64,000 nt of DNA from Chitinophaga filiformis (GTDB taxonomy: Bacteria > Bacteroidota > Bacteroidia > Chitinophagales > Chitinophagaceae). Below are positions 25,597 through 33,882 of this stretch, piece after piece. Both the position numbers and the translations under genes were made by a program. The notes beneath the pieces are model-generated. The model saw only the letters and a list, made by a program, of their open reading frames with translations. It had not been told where the DNA came from and did not search any database. The stretch spans positions 301,198 through 365,197 of the forward strand of contig NZ_FNBN01000001.1 in the NCBI RefSeq assembly GCF_900102545.1, read 5' to 3'. Within the stretch, counting starts at the first letter, position 1, and every line of letters begins with the position of its first letter.

Positions 25597-26289
25597 TTAA
25601 TAATAACGGTCAAAATATTCCTGTAAGGTCATATTATGGGGAGTAAACTTCTCGCTCAGGATATGCAGTTTATTAATCCTGTCGAGCCGGAAGTACCGGA
25701 ACTCATTACGGGTGCGGCACCAGGCTACCAGCAACCAGTTCCCCTGTGTACTTAACAATGCAAAAGGCTCAATCAGCCTGGTGGATGTTTGCCCGGCTTC
25801 ATTGGTATACTCAATTTGGGTCAGGTTAAAATTGGTAAGTGCAAACTGTAATTCTGATAGATTATTACTATTTCTTTCGCTGTTAATGTTTTGATCGAAA
25901 CGGGTCCTTTCGGCAAGCAGGTTGGCTTTGTCTCTTACATGATACCCTAATACCGCTTTGATCTTATCGATCGCTTCCATATAATCTTTGACGAATGAAG
26001 CGTCTTTATTCTTCAGGACCAGTTGCTCTGCCAGGATCAGGGCGTTTGCCTGGCTTTCAGTAAACATTACCGGAGGAATTCTGTACCCCTGCATTAAGGT
26101 ATACCCTTTTCCTTCTTCTGTCAGCACCGGTACACCCGCCTGTTCCAGTGCCTTTATATCCCTGTAAATAGTCCGGATACTAACCGAAAATTTATCTGCC
26201 AGCTCTGTTGCTGTCAACAGGCGCTTTGTCTGCAATTGGATCAGAATAGCGGTCAGCCTGGAAAGTCGTTTAGTGTCGGTATCACTCAT
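25597..26289 (-). CDS. YafY-type WYL-domain transcriptional regulator
   Basis: A 230-residue regulator. The N-terminal helix-turn-helix (about 8-60) is clear: RLTAILIQLQTKRLLTATEL, then FSVSIRTIYRDIKALEQAGV. The C-terminal WYL-like domain (about 140-225) includes LIEPFALLSTQGNWLLVAWC and FRYFRLDRINKLHILSEKF. WYL proteins bind ligands such as nucleotides or small molecules. It sits upstream of the DUF1761-like/YdeI-like genes, whose promoter carries a suitable palindrome. Confidence 0.92.
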   Translation of the reverse strand: MSDTDTKRLSRLTAILIQLQTKRLLTATELADKFSVSIRTIYRDIKALEQAGVPVLTEEGKGYTLMQGYRIPPVMFTESQANALILAEQLVLKNKDASFVKDYMEAIDKIKAVLGYHVRDKANLLAERTRFDQNINSERNSNNLSELQFALTNFNLTQIEYTNEAGQTSTRLIEPFALLSTQGNWLLVAWCRTRNEFRYFRLDRINKLHILSEKFTPHNMTLQEYFDRYY

Positions 26290-26323
26290 GTTGATCTCAG
26301 CAATATTTTATTTTCCTAACCCA

Positions 26324-27229
26324 TTAAGTTCCCGCTTTAGCGTAGAGAGAGGTTACTGTTCTTCTGGGTAGTGCCCGTAAAAGTACAGAAATAACTTTGC
26401 TAAGGGTTCCTGGTACAATTATCAACCGCCCTTTTAATGTCTTCTTTACTGCTATTTCGCCTACTCTTTTGGGGCTCACCGCCATTTTCTTACCAAACCA
26501 GCCAAATCTCTTTTCCGTTTCCCGCCTCACTTCCGGTTTAGTAAAAACAGGCCCGGGACAAAGACAACTGACACTGATATGCTTCTTCTTTAACTGATAA
26601 CGTAATGAATAGCTGAAAAAGATAACGGCAGACTTTGTAGCGGAGTATAGGTTTTTTATTGGAATAGGCGCAAAGCCCGCCATACTGGCAACATTCAAAA
26701 TATAGGAAGGGGCATTTTTCTCCAGTAAAGGAAGCAATGTAAGGCTCAGCGCCATCATGGATTCAACATTCAGTCTCACCATATAACGTAGCGTATCTAA
26801 CGAGGTTAATAAATAATCTCTGGGGCCGCCATGCCCCGCTACATTGGCAAGTACCTTCAGATGAATATTCCGGTCAATGCACCATTTTGCAATTTCAGTG
26901 GCCGATTCTTCCCGGCTCAGATCATGTACTAATATTTCGACATGAATTGAATACGCTGATTCAAGCTTATTCTTTGCTGCCTGTAAACTATCAAGATGCC
27001 TCGCAATCAGGATCAGGTTATACTTCCGTTTGGCTAAAGCTTCTGCAAGCGCGTAGCCAATGCCCTTGCTACCACCGGCAATTAAAGCATATGGGCGGGA
27101 GCTGTCGGGGCTAGCTACTGAAGTATCTATATCATCCGGCAAAAGGGAAGTTTCCGCGAAATCACATGACTGGGCATATCCATCCAATACACTAAAAAGA
27201 ATAAAAATCAGCATGACTACTTTTTTCAT
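26324..27229 (-). CDS. Short-chain dehydrogenase with N-terminal signal peptide
   Basis: A 301-residue SDR. Nucleotide-binding AGGSKGIG (51-58), NVAG (129-132), catalytic Ser182, Tyr195 and Lys199 (YSATK) are all intact. An IAR after the second strand favours NADP(H). Unusually, a Sec-type signal peptide (MKKVVMLIFILFSVLDGYAQ) and about 25 linker residues precede the Rossmann fold. SDRs are normally cytoplasmic, so it may be periplasmic or membrane-tethered, or the signal may act as an anchor. It lies upstream of the WYL regulator (34-bp gap), same direction. Confidence 0.85.
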   Translation of the reverse strand: MKKVVMLIFILFSVLDGYAQSCDFAETSLLPDDIDTSVASPDSSRPYALIAGGSKGIGYALAEALAKRKYNLILIARHLDSLQAAKNKLESAYSIHVEILVHDLSREESATEIAKWCIDRNIHLKVLANVAGHGGPRDYLLTSLDTLRYMVRLNVESMMALSLTLLPLLEKNAPSYILNVASMAGFAPIPIKNLYSATKSAVIFFSYSLRYQLKKKHISVSCLCPGPVFTKPEVRRETEKRFGWFGKKMAVSPKRVGEIAVKKTLKGRLIIVPGTLSKVISVLLRALPRRTVTSLYAKAGT

Positions 27230-27577
27230 AACGGAATATTTTCCTGATAATGTTTAATAAATGGTAAATGAACAAAAGCGACGTGTGAGAGAAGGGCCCA
27301 TTCAAAAACGGGAGGAATGCTACTAATAAATTAAGAACTGGAAACAGTGTACCTTTGAGTTTCAATGTAAGTTAAGTCAAACCAAAGAAACTTACTCCAA
27401 TGTGAGACTTCACTGTTAAACGCGAAAAGACTCACTATATACCGCGGAAATATCCGCCCATTCACGATATACAGTGAACCGCGCACTATCCAACCCTACA
27501 CAAAAACATAATAATCAACCAGTTAACCACATGGCACATCGATTGTAAATCTTTACCAATCACCTAAACTACAAGTT
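27230..27577. other. Divergent intergenic region upstream of SDR and bestrophin genes
   Basis: A 348-bp non-coding stretch that must contain divergent promoters. Two related 16-bp words occur 22 bp apart, TTCACTGTTAAACGCG (27409-27424) and CTCACTATATACCGCG (27431-27446), possibly a tandem operator. No RNA gene was seen. Confidence 0.45.
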
Positions 27578-27748
27578 ATGATAGCACTTACCCAAATCTT
27601 CCAAAAGCTTTTTCCTCAAAAAGAACACCCGGTAATACTGGTACAAACGGCGCTGGAGACAGTACATGAAGAGAATTCCGCAGAGGGATCCGAATTTCTG
27701 GATGACCTTATCAGGGAGGAAGAGATGCCTGACGGTGAAACAGCATAA
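27578..27748 (+). CDS. Small acidic protein of unknown function
   Basis: A 56-residue ATG ORF (MIALTQIFQKLFPQKEHPVI at the start, then an acidic helix ending in EEEMPDGETA). It is soluble and charged at the C-terminus. It lies 92 bp upstream of the bestrophin gene and in the same direction, so it may share its transcript. No family is recognised; a small regulator or partner of the channel is possible. Confidence 0.5.
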   Translation: MIALTQIFQKLFPQKEHPVILVQTALETVHEENSAEGSEFLDDLIREEEMPDGETA

Positions 27749-27840
27749 CCGGATGCCCGGGCTTCATTAAAGAGTTACTGGTATTCCTCAAAGACAGCAG
27801 GAAAAAGAATTACAACTGACAACAGAACACATCAGGCTTT

Positions 27841-28848
27841 ATGCACGTTGGCAAATCCTATAAATTATCCGACTTTCTCATCTGGACAAGGCGAAAGTTA
27901 TATATACTGATCCTCCTGGGTACCCTGCCGGTAGTACTTTACCATGTATTGGGGATAAAATGGCTGGTAGTTCCCTGGACGGTTGTATCACTACTGGGGA
28001 CCGCCACTGCCTTCATCGTGGGCTTTAAGAATACCCAGACATACAACCGTACCTGGCATGGGCATGAGATCTGGGGTAATATTGACAGCAGCAGCAGAGC
28101 ATGGGGCATTATGTGCCGGGATTATCTGCAGGATGCAACGAAAATCCAGCTACTTCTCCAACGTCATTTTGCGTGGCTGGCGGTCCTGCGTTATCATTTA
28201 CGGGAGGAACGTGTATGGGAAGTGGCAGACAACCGTCCTAACGCAGAATACCAAAAATATTACACTATTCCCGAGCGGCAAACAACCCTTGAAGAAGAGC
28301 TGTCGAAATATTTATCTGCTGAGGAACAGGTCTATATTTCTGGTGTGCGAAATAAGGCATCACAGCTACTGGCATTACAAAACAAGACCGTAAAAGATAT
28401 TTATGACGAGCAAACACTCATCCCCCTCCAGTTCCAGGAAATGCAACGAAGCCTGAATACGCTTTACAGTCTGCAGGGCCAATGCGAGGCCATCAAGGAA
28501 ACGCCCTATCCCAGGCAGTACTCAATCATCCATACCCTCTTTGTCCGGATATTCTGTGTGCTGCTTCCCTTCGGCATGCTGCAGGAGTTCGACAAACTGG
28601 ATAACCTTGTGACAGGCATGATGAAAGGACATATGATCTGGCTGGTAATTCCTTTCAGTGTCCTTATTTCCTGGATGTACACCTCACTGGAGCAGGTAGG
28701 GGAAAGCACCGAGAATCCCTTCGAAGGCAGCCCTAATGACGTTCCGATCTCACAGATCTGCCGGAATATTGAGATAGATCTCCGGGAGATGATGGGTGAA
28801 AAGGAACTACCTCCTCCAATAAAAGCGCAGAACGACATTCTTGTATAA
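27841..28848 (+). CDS. Bestrophin-family ion channel
   Basis: A 335-residue integral membrane protein of the bestrophin/RFP-TM family, which form pentameric anion channels. Visible features: two N-terminal hydrophobic segments (about 17-36 and 38-61), the motif GFKNTQTYNRTWHGHEIWGN that marks bestrophins, a long helical cytoplasmic region, and paired hydrophobic segments around 230-280 (IIHTLFVRIFCVLLPFGML, MIWLVIPFSVLISWMYTS) followed by NPFEGSPNDVPISQICRNIE, the conserved family box. Likely role is chloride or other anion conductance at the inner membrane. Confidence 0.9.
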   Translation: MHVGKSYKLSDFLIWTRRKLYILILLGTLPVVLYHVLGIKWLVVPWTVVSLLGTATAFIVGFKNTQTYNRTWHGHEIWGNIDSSSRAWGIMCRDYLQDATKIQLLLQRHFAWLAVLRYHLREERVWEVADNRPNAEYQKYYTIPERQTTLEEELSKYLSAEEQVYISGVRNKASQLLALQNKTVKDIYDEQTLIPLQFQEMQRSLNTLYSLQGQCEAIKETPYPRQYSIIHTLFVRIFCVLLPFGMLQEFDKLDNLVTGMMKGHMIWLVIPFSVLISWMYTSLEQVGESTENPFEGSPNDVPISQICRNIEIDLREMMGEKELPPPIKAQNDILV

Positions 28849-28926
28849 AAAGTAAAAAAAATCAACCGGGATTTGTCCAATAAGCCAAAACCGATTGTCA
28901 TTAGTACATAACAAAAACCTAGTAAA

Positions 28927-29385
28927 ATGAAACAGAGGATTAATTTTTATGAAAAAGGGCAGGGCGCTTTAAAGACGCTCTTTAACATTGGGGCGTATAT
29001 CAAGAAGTCCTCCCTGGAAGAAGGATTAATAGCACTGGTTGACTTCCGCGTATCCCAGATCAATAGCTGCGCTTATTGCCTGGATATGCATTCAAAAGAT
29101 GCCCGCGCTCACGGCGAAACTGAGCAACGCTTATATAGTGTAAGCGCATGGCGCGAAACACCGTATTTTACCCCAAGAGAAAGGGCGGCGCTGGCATGGG
29201 CTGAAGCCGTTACTGCCTGCGTGGTACCTGACGAGGTGTATGCACAGGTGAAGGATCACTTCACTGAAGAAGAGCTTGTTGACCTGACACTGGCTATTTC
29301 CTCCATTAATACATGGAATCGCTTTAATATTGCATTTCCAATGCCTGATGCTGTAGGTACATACAGAGTAGGTCAATTTGGTTGA
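28927..29385 (+). CDS. Carboxymuconolactone-decarboxylase/AhpD-like protein
   Basis: A 152-residue protein. The AhpD signature with the redox pair and His is SCAYCLDMH (CxxCxxxH), followed by the helical DARAHGETEQRLYSVSAWRE and ERAALAWAEAVTACV. Such proteins act as alkylhydroperoxidase-like thiol reductases. It is the first of three co-directional genes (this, a YCII protein and a TPR-containing ECF sigma factor), with gaps of 34 and 66 bp. This grouping is typical of the ECF42-type sigma loci. Confidence 0.88.
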   Translation: MKQRINFYEKGQGALKTLFNIGAYIKKSSLEEGLIALVDFRVSQINSCAYCLDMHSKDARAHGETEQRLYSVSAWRETPYFTPRERAALAWAEAVTACVVPDEVYAQVKDHFTEEELVDLTLAISSINTWNRFNIAFPMPDAVGTYRVGQFG

Positions 29386-29419
29386 TGTAATATTACTGAC
29401 ATACTAAACCCACATTTAT

Positions 29420-29761
29420 ATGAATGAATTCTTATTAGTGTTTCGACGGGATTTCAAAACGAAAGAAATTCAACCTTCACCAGAGGAATTCCAGACACAT
29501 CTGCGCCGCTGGCGGGACTGGTTACGCAGTCTGGAGTCGGAAGAAAAGCTGGCCAGGGCACCGCAACCCTGGGAAGCCAAAGGGGTGGTACTGAAACACG
29601 ATAAGAGTGTAACGGATGGACCCTATGCCGAGATTAAAGAATCCCTCGGTGGTTTTATTATCATAAAGGCCGCCAACTATGAGGAAGCAGTGGAAATAGC
29701 AAAAGGGGCGCCCATCCTCGACCTGGGAGGTACTGTGGAGATACGTATGGCAGTGATTTAA
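29420..29761 (+). CDS. YCII/DGPF-domain protein
   Basis: A 113-residue protein with the family hallmark VTDGPYAEIKESLGGFIIIKA (DGPF motif) and the closing strand GTVEIRMAVI. The YCII fold is related to muconolactone isomerase; its function is unknown. YCII/DGPF proteins are established neighbours of ECF42-type sigma factors, as here. A strong terminator (29782-29817) separates it from the sigma gene. Confidence 0.9.
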   Translation: MNEFLLVFRRDFKTKEIQPSPEEFQTHLRRWRDWLRSLESEEKLARAPQPWEAKGVVLKHDKSVTDGPYAEIKESLGGFIIIKAANYEEAVEIAKGAPILDLGGTVEIRMAVI

Positions 29762-29781
29762 TACTGTTCAGCACAACAAAT

Positions 29782-29817
29782 AAAAATGCCTTCTTATTTT
29801 TGCAGGAAGGCATTTTT
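29782..29817 (+). terminator. Terminator between YCII gene and sigma factor gene
   Basis: Perfect 12-bp arms AAAAATGCCTTC and GAAGGCATTTTT around a 12-base loop with T-rich flanks. It ends just before the sigma factor's ATG at 29828 and so also rules out the upstream start at 29786. Read-through or a promoter inside the loop region would be needed to reach the sigma gene. Confidence 0.82.
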
Positions 29818-29827
29818 ATTTGTTTGT

Positions 29828-31072
29828 ATGGAAGAGAGAGAGCTGTTACCTCATTTATTCAGGACTGAGTACCAGAAAATAGTTTCGGTACTATGTTACC
29901 TGTTTGGCATCGAACACATAGGTGTGGCAGAAGATATTGTAAGTGATACTTTTCTTGCTGCTACCGAATCGTGGAGTGCAAAAGGAGTACCTGATAACCC
30001 GACGGCATGGTTATATACGGTCGCTAAAAACAAAACAAAGAACTGGCTGAAGAGAAACTCCTTCTTTCAGCAGAAGCTCATGGTCGATCTGCAGCACAGT
30101 ATCCCCCAGGGAGAAGAGATCGAAATAGATCTTTCCGAACAGAATATTACAGACAGCCAGCTGGCCATGATCTTCACCGTATGCCATCCTTCTATCCCCA
30201 CTGAATCGCAGATAGCACTTGCACTCAATCTGCTCTGCGGTTTTGGCGCACAGGAAATTGCAGATGCTTATCTGACCAATAAGGAAGTGATCTACAAAAG
30301 GATCAGTAGAGCGAAAGAAAAATTAAAGGAGGCAGATATAAAAATACAGCAGCCCACACTTGCCGAAATAAACGAGCGGCTGGATACTGTACTCAAAACA
30401 TTATACCTGCTTTTTTCCGAAGGCTACTATTCCACTTCCACTAATACAGTGCTACGAAAAGACCTTTGTGTAGAAGCCATGCGGTTGAATTACCTGCTGG
30501 TAGAATATCCACATACCAATAAACCGGCAGTCAATGCACTCCTGGCATTAATGTGTTTTCACGCCTCACGTTTTGATGCAAGGCTAAATGATACAGGAGG
30601 AGTGATCCTGTACGAGGACCAGGATGAAACCCTCTGGAACCGCGAGTTGATTGAGCGGGGGGAATACTATCTGAACGAAGCTGCCGCCACTCCTACTGTC
30701 ACCAAGTATCACCTGGAAGCTGCCATTGCTTACTGGCATACCCATAAGGCTGACTCCGGAGAAAAATGGGAGAACATCCTGGACCTGTATAATCACCTGT
30801 TAATACTGGAGTACTCCCCTATTGCTGCATTAAACCGCACCTTCGCGCTCGCCAAGGTCAAAGGCAAACAACAGGCGATCAATGAAGCAGAAAAGCTACA
30901 GTTAGCTGATAATTATTTTTACCACTCACTATTAGGCAATCTGTATACTGACATCGACGACTATAAAGCACTGCAACATTATAAAACAGCGTTGCAACTG
31001 GCGCATTCGGCAGTCGACAGGGACCTGATGGCAAAAAACATTGATCAGTTAAACCAGCGGCGGAGTAATTAA
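29828..31072 (+). CDS. ECF42-like sigma factor with C-terminal TPR domain
   Basis: A 414-residue sigma factor. Region 2 spans about 5-80 (LFRTEYQKIVSVLCYLFGIE, AEDIVSDTFLAATESW, NPTAWLYTVAKNKTKNWLKR). Region 4 follows at about 115-170 (LCGFGAQEIADAYLTNKEVI, YKRISRAKEKLKEADI). The C-terminal 240 residues are helical and TPR-like (YHLEAAIAYWHTHKADSG, DNYFYHSLLGNLYTDIDDY). Sigma factors of this build form the ECF42 group, whose TPR extension is known to be needed for activity and which usually have no anti-sigma factor. Neighbouring YCII and AhpD-like genes fit that group. Confidence 0.9.
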   Translation: MEERELLPHLFRTEYQKIVSVLCYLFGIEHIGVAEDIVSDTFLAATESWSAKGVPDNPTAWLYTVAKNKTKNWLKRNSFFQQKLMVDLQHSIPQGEEIEIDLSEQNITDSQLAMIFTVCHPSIPTESQIALALNLLCGFGAQEIADAYLTNKEVIYKRISRAKEKLKEADIKIQQPTLAEINERLDTVLKTLYLLFSEGYYSTSTNTVLRKDLCVEAMRLNYLLVEYPHTNKPAVNALLALMCFHASRFDARLNDTGGVILYEDQDETLWNRELIERGEYYLNEAAATPTVTKYHLEAAIAYWHTHKADSGEKWENILDLYNHLLILEYSPIAALNRTFALAKVKGKQQAINEAEKLQLADNYFYHSLLGNLYTDIDDYKALQHYKTALQLAHSAVDRDLMAKNIDQLNQRRSN

Positions 31073-31086
31073 TACTCTCCGCTGCA

Positions 31087-31866
31087 TTACAGCAGGCTCT
31101 TTATATAGAATACAATCGGCATCGATGCGAAGGCCAATGGGATGATGACCGCAAAGAGCCATATACCTGTAGATTGTATGATAGTTGTGTATCGTTTGTG
31201 TACCATCCCCACTGTCCGGAAAGCGCTCTGAAAACCATGGTACAGGTGATAGGACACGGCTACCATAGCGACGAGGTACAACAATGAATACCACCACAGT
31301 CCGAAGCTATGCGCCACTATCGCATAGAGGTCTTTTACACGCACGATCTCCACATTATTCTCCGTAGTTACTGCGTATTCAAAGTCCGCGGAAACCGGCT
31401 CGTAAACAGTAGAGGTCAGTCTTCCTGTGAGCAGTTCTTTCCGGTATTCCCGGTACGTGCCTTCCATGAATTTATACCTGGCCCAGAAGTTACTCATATG
31501 TATGATGAGGAATAGGAAAATAATACTGCCCAAAAGTCCCATATTCAGGGAAGCCCACTTAACGGGTGTTTTGGGCGCAACGGCATATTTCACGGGACGC
31601 GCCTGACTGTTTTTCACCGTCAGTATAAGTGCATAAAAGGCATGTATCAGGATAGAGATATACAGCAGATAACTGATAATTTCCACAGGCAGGAAATGGG
31701 TCATGAAGTGGGCATAGATATTAAAGAAATAGCCTCCGTCGCCGGCAAATAATGTAAGATTGCCACCCAGGTGTACAATGAGGAAAAGGCAGAGGAATAA
31801 TCCTGTCATAGACATGATCAGTTTCTTACCTATGGAGGAATTGAAGAGTTGTGAAAACTTTATCAT
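31087..31866 (-). CDS. sdhC: Succinate dehydrogenase cytochrome b subunit (SdhC), orphan
   Basis: A 259-residue membrane protein of the Bacteroidota/epsilon-type SdhC. Five hydrophobic helices are visible, starting with SSIGKKLIMSMTGLFLCLFL and IVHLGGNLTLF, and including the haem-ligand His candidates in VHLG, ILIHAFYALI, IIHMSNF and VSYHLYHGFQ. Normally it is followed by sdhA and sdhB; neither is present here. Downstream it runs into the convergent sigma factor gene with a 14-bp gap. Its upstream side has a terminator, so it must have its own promoter. Confidence 0.9.
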   Translation of the reverse strand: MIKFSQLFNSSIGKKLIMSMTGLFLCLFLIVHLGGNLTLFAGDGGYFFNIYAHFMTHFLPVEIISYLLYISILIHAFYALILTVKNSQARPVKYAVAPKTPVKWASLNMGLLGSIIFLFLIIHMSNFWARYKFMEGTYREYRKELLTGRLTSTVYEPVSADFEYAVTTENNVEIVRVKDLYAIVAHSFGLWWYSLLYLVAMVAVSYHLYHGFQSAFRTVGMVHKRYTTIIQSTGIWLFAVIIPLAFASMPIVFYIKSLL

Positions 31867-31878
31867 AGCAGATGTTTT

Positions 31879-31920
31879 AATAAAGCCTTTACGGCGTTAC
31901 AACGCTGTAAAGGCTTTATT
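31879..31920 (-). terminator. Terminator between YCII gene and sdhC
   Basis: Perfect 14-bp arms AATAAAGCCTTTAC and GTAAAGGCTTTATT, with a further GCGTT/AACGC stem inside the loop. It closes the leftward YCII gene and separates it from sdhC. Confidence 0.85.
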
Positions 31921-31942
31921 TTGTTTTTGTTCAGTAATGCTT

Positions 31943-32299
31943 TCAGGCAGCGGTAATAGCCATACGTACTTCAACGATAGCGCCGTATTTAATGATAGGA
32001 CAGCCTTTTGCTATTTCTACTGCTTCGTCATAATCTTTGGCTTTTATCAGGAACAGGCCTCCGATGGATGCCTTGTCCTCGGCATAGGGTCCGTTGTACA
32101 CATGATCTTTCTTTTTCTCATGCTTAATGACACGACCATCAACATCCCAACGCTTTGGAGGCGCTACCAGTTTGTCCTGGGCTGCTATGCTGGCCACCCA
32201 TTCCTGGTAGGGTTTGAGGGCTTCTTTCATTTGTTCCGGAGAGGGCGCCGGGTTGTTGCTGGTCAGATCCCTGTGGATCACTAAGAGGAACTCTTGCAT
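31943..32299 (-). CDS. Second YCII/DGPF-domain protein
   Basis: A 118-residue protein with the DGPF-type box HVYNGPYAEDKASIGGLFLI and closing strand GAIVEVRMAIT. It is a paralogue of the protein at 29420-29761 (shared EFLLV start, RDxxS.., K..DYEEAVEIAKG.PI). It is on the opposite strand, 1.2 kb away, and may likewise belong to the ECF42-type regulon. Confidence 0.9.
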   Translation of the reverse strand: MQEFLLVIHRDLTSNNPAPSPEQMKEALKPYQEWVASIAAQDKLVAPPKRWDVDGRVIKHEKKKDHVYNGPYAEDKASIGGLFLIKAKDYDEAVEIAKGCPIIKYGAIVEVRMAITAA

Positions 32300-32369
32300 T
32301 TTTGTGCTGTTTTAATGTTAATAATGGAGACGATATATTTATTCAATACTGATCATGAGACTTCAAGTC

Positions 32370-32582
32370 CTAGAGTAATGTTGTTTGCTGCAGGTATGCC
32401 AGTTGCATACTCCTGATGATGCGGGCAACATCTTCTTCGGTCTTGCCGGTTTTACGCTCAAGTCTGGTATACAGCTCTCTTTCTTTCCCCACCTCAAAGA
32501 CTAAATCTTCTTCTGTAAGTTCGCTGAAACGTTGTTTGAGCAGTTTCTTCAGTACCGACCACTGGTATCCCCGGATGTTCAT
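32370..32582 (-). CDS. CsbD-like small stress protein
   Basis: A 70-residue helical, charged protein. WSVLKKLLKQRFSELTEEDLVFEVGKEREL and the KTGKTEEDV turn match the layout of CsbD-family general stress proteins (W..LKGKLKQ..G.LTDDDL, then a helical end). No membrane segment. It precedes the YCII gene by 70 bp in the same direction. Role in stress tolerance is presumed from the family; the biochemistry of CsbD is unknown. Confidence 0.65.
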   Translation of the reverse strand: MNIRGYQWSVLKKLLKQRFSELTEEDLVFEVGKERELYTRLERKTGKTEEDVARIIRSMQLAYLQQTTLL

Positions 32583-32812
32583 TGTAGTATAGTTATGGGT
32601 TATAGATTGATTCAGACCTGCCAGGCGCTGATGTGTCGTTGCGTTGTTGACCGGATGTCGCGTGAGAAGACCGCGCCGGCGTTAGGTAGAGCTTATGCGC
32701 GAACGGGTGGAAAGCGCATACCTGTTACAACAGCCTCAACGAACTGACACCCGTCATCTTCGTTACAGACAGCACATGGCAAGTCGTGAAAAGCAGATGT
32801 GAGATTTCCGGT

Positions 32813-33568
32813 TTAGACTTTCACCGGCTGGTTGGCAAACCATGTTTCGAAATCGATCTTGCCAATACGTGGATTAGCGCCGGGAACCAGCGACTGGTCA
32901 TTCAGTTCAGCGCCAAAATACAAGGCATGCGGATCGGCAATTATAGGGCGTGCATCTCCCATTTTGTCCAGATAGCGGCCAACAAGTATGTCCATGCCCA
33001 CTCTTTCCGGACCGGCGATCTCAATGGTGCCATTGAGTGGCGCACCCACAGCAACATCCGTTACTGCAGCAGCTACATCATCTGATGCGATAGGCTGGAT
33101 AGCGGCTGGTGGTAAATGGATTGCTTCTCCTTTTGCGCCTGAAGCTGCAATACTGCCCAGGAACTCAAAAAACTGGGTAGAGTGTACGATGGAGAAAGGA
33201 ATACCTGATTGCCGGATAAGATTTTCCTGCACCAGTTTTGCACGCATATAACCACTATCCTGCAGTCTTTCAGTACCCACCACAGACAATGCGATGTGAT
33301 GTTTGACACCTGCTTTTTTTTCTGCCGCCAGCAGGTTATGTCCTGCTGTCTGGAAGAACTCCATTACAGCCTTGTCTTCAAAGGAAGGAGAGTTCGCCAG
33401 ATCTATTACCACAGCCGTTCCCTCCATTACTTCCGCAAGCCCTTCGCCTGTAATAGTGTTTACGCCTGATGCAGGAGATGCTGCAATTACTTCGTGGCCA
33501 AGTGCGCGAAGTCTGTTTACTGTTTTGGAACCAATAAGCCCGGTGCCACCGATTACTACTATTTTCAT
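32813..33568 (-). CDS. NmrA-like NAD(P)-binding protein
   Basis: A 251-residue atypical SDR with the nucleotide motif GGTGLIGSKTV (8-18) and no Tyr-x-x-x-Lys catalytic pair at the usual place. The layout (VVGTERLQDSGYMRAKLVQENLIRQSGIPFSIVHSTQFFE) matches the NmrA/SDR-a5 redox-sensing or quinone-oxidoreductase-like proteins. It stands alone, with an unremarkable 230-bp gap downstream to the CsbD-like gene. Confidence 0.85.
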   Translation of the reverse strand: MKIVVIGGTGLIGSKTVNRLRALGHEVIAASPASGVNTITGEGLAEVMEGTAVVIDLANSPSFEDKAVMEFFQTAGHNLLAAEKKAGVKHHIALSVVGTERLQDSGYMRAKLVQENLIRQSGIPFSIVHSTQFFEFLGSIAASGAKGEAIHLPPAAIQPIASDDVAAAVTDVAVGAPLNGTIEIAGPERVGMDILVGRYLDKMGDARPIIADPHALYFGAELNDQSLVPGANPRIGKIDFETWFANQPVKV

Positions 33569-33833
33569 GATCTGAACTTTTAATGCCTGTATCCAGGCAG
33601 GAGTTAATAAATTGGTTTAATCTTTTCCGTTATCCCCGTTGTGCTGATTTGTAGGGGAAGACATTGTAACCGTTCAACGATTTCGCTTATTGTTTTACAA
33701 GCCGGATGCCAGTCGCATAAACAACTAACAACCAATACACTATATCAAAAACAGGGGTTTTTATTTCACTTTATTAAGAGAATTGGCAGTGGGTTTCACT
33801 AAATATAGTGAGCGTATTACCCGCATAAATAAA
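33569..33833. other. Intergenic region between sigma-54 activator and NmrA-like gene
   Basis: A non-coding stretch with the NmrA-like gene's promoter presumably near 33600-33700. A short imperfect repeat (CCTGTATCCAGG, 33587) is a minor palindrome of unclear role. Nothing else was seen. Confidence 0.4.
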
Positions 33834-33864
33834 AAAGGCCGGAACCGTATATGTTCCAGCCTTT
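33834..33864 (-). terminator. Terminator after the sigma-54 activator gene
   Basis: Arms AAAGGCCGGAAC and GTTCCAGCCTTT with one mismatch around a 7-base loop; located 19 bp beyond the stop codon at 33883. Confidence 0.8.
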
Positions 33865-33882
33865 GTATGAACTGCATCGTCG

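Noticed and set aside
29786-29827. Earlier start of the ECF42-like sigma factor
   Set aside because: The extra codons fall inside a perfect terminator hairpin (29782-29817); the ATG at 29828 fits the family start.
32583-32812. Possible gene (32532-32747 rightward) in the gap between CsbD-like and NmrA-like genes
   Set aside because: It starts inside the CsbD-like gene on the other strand, has no motif and has irregular composition; treated as non-coding.
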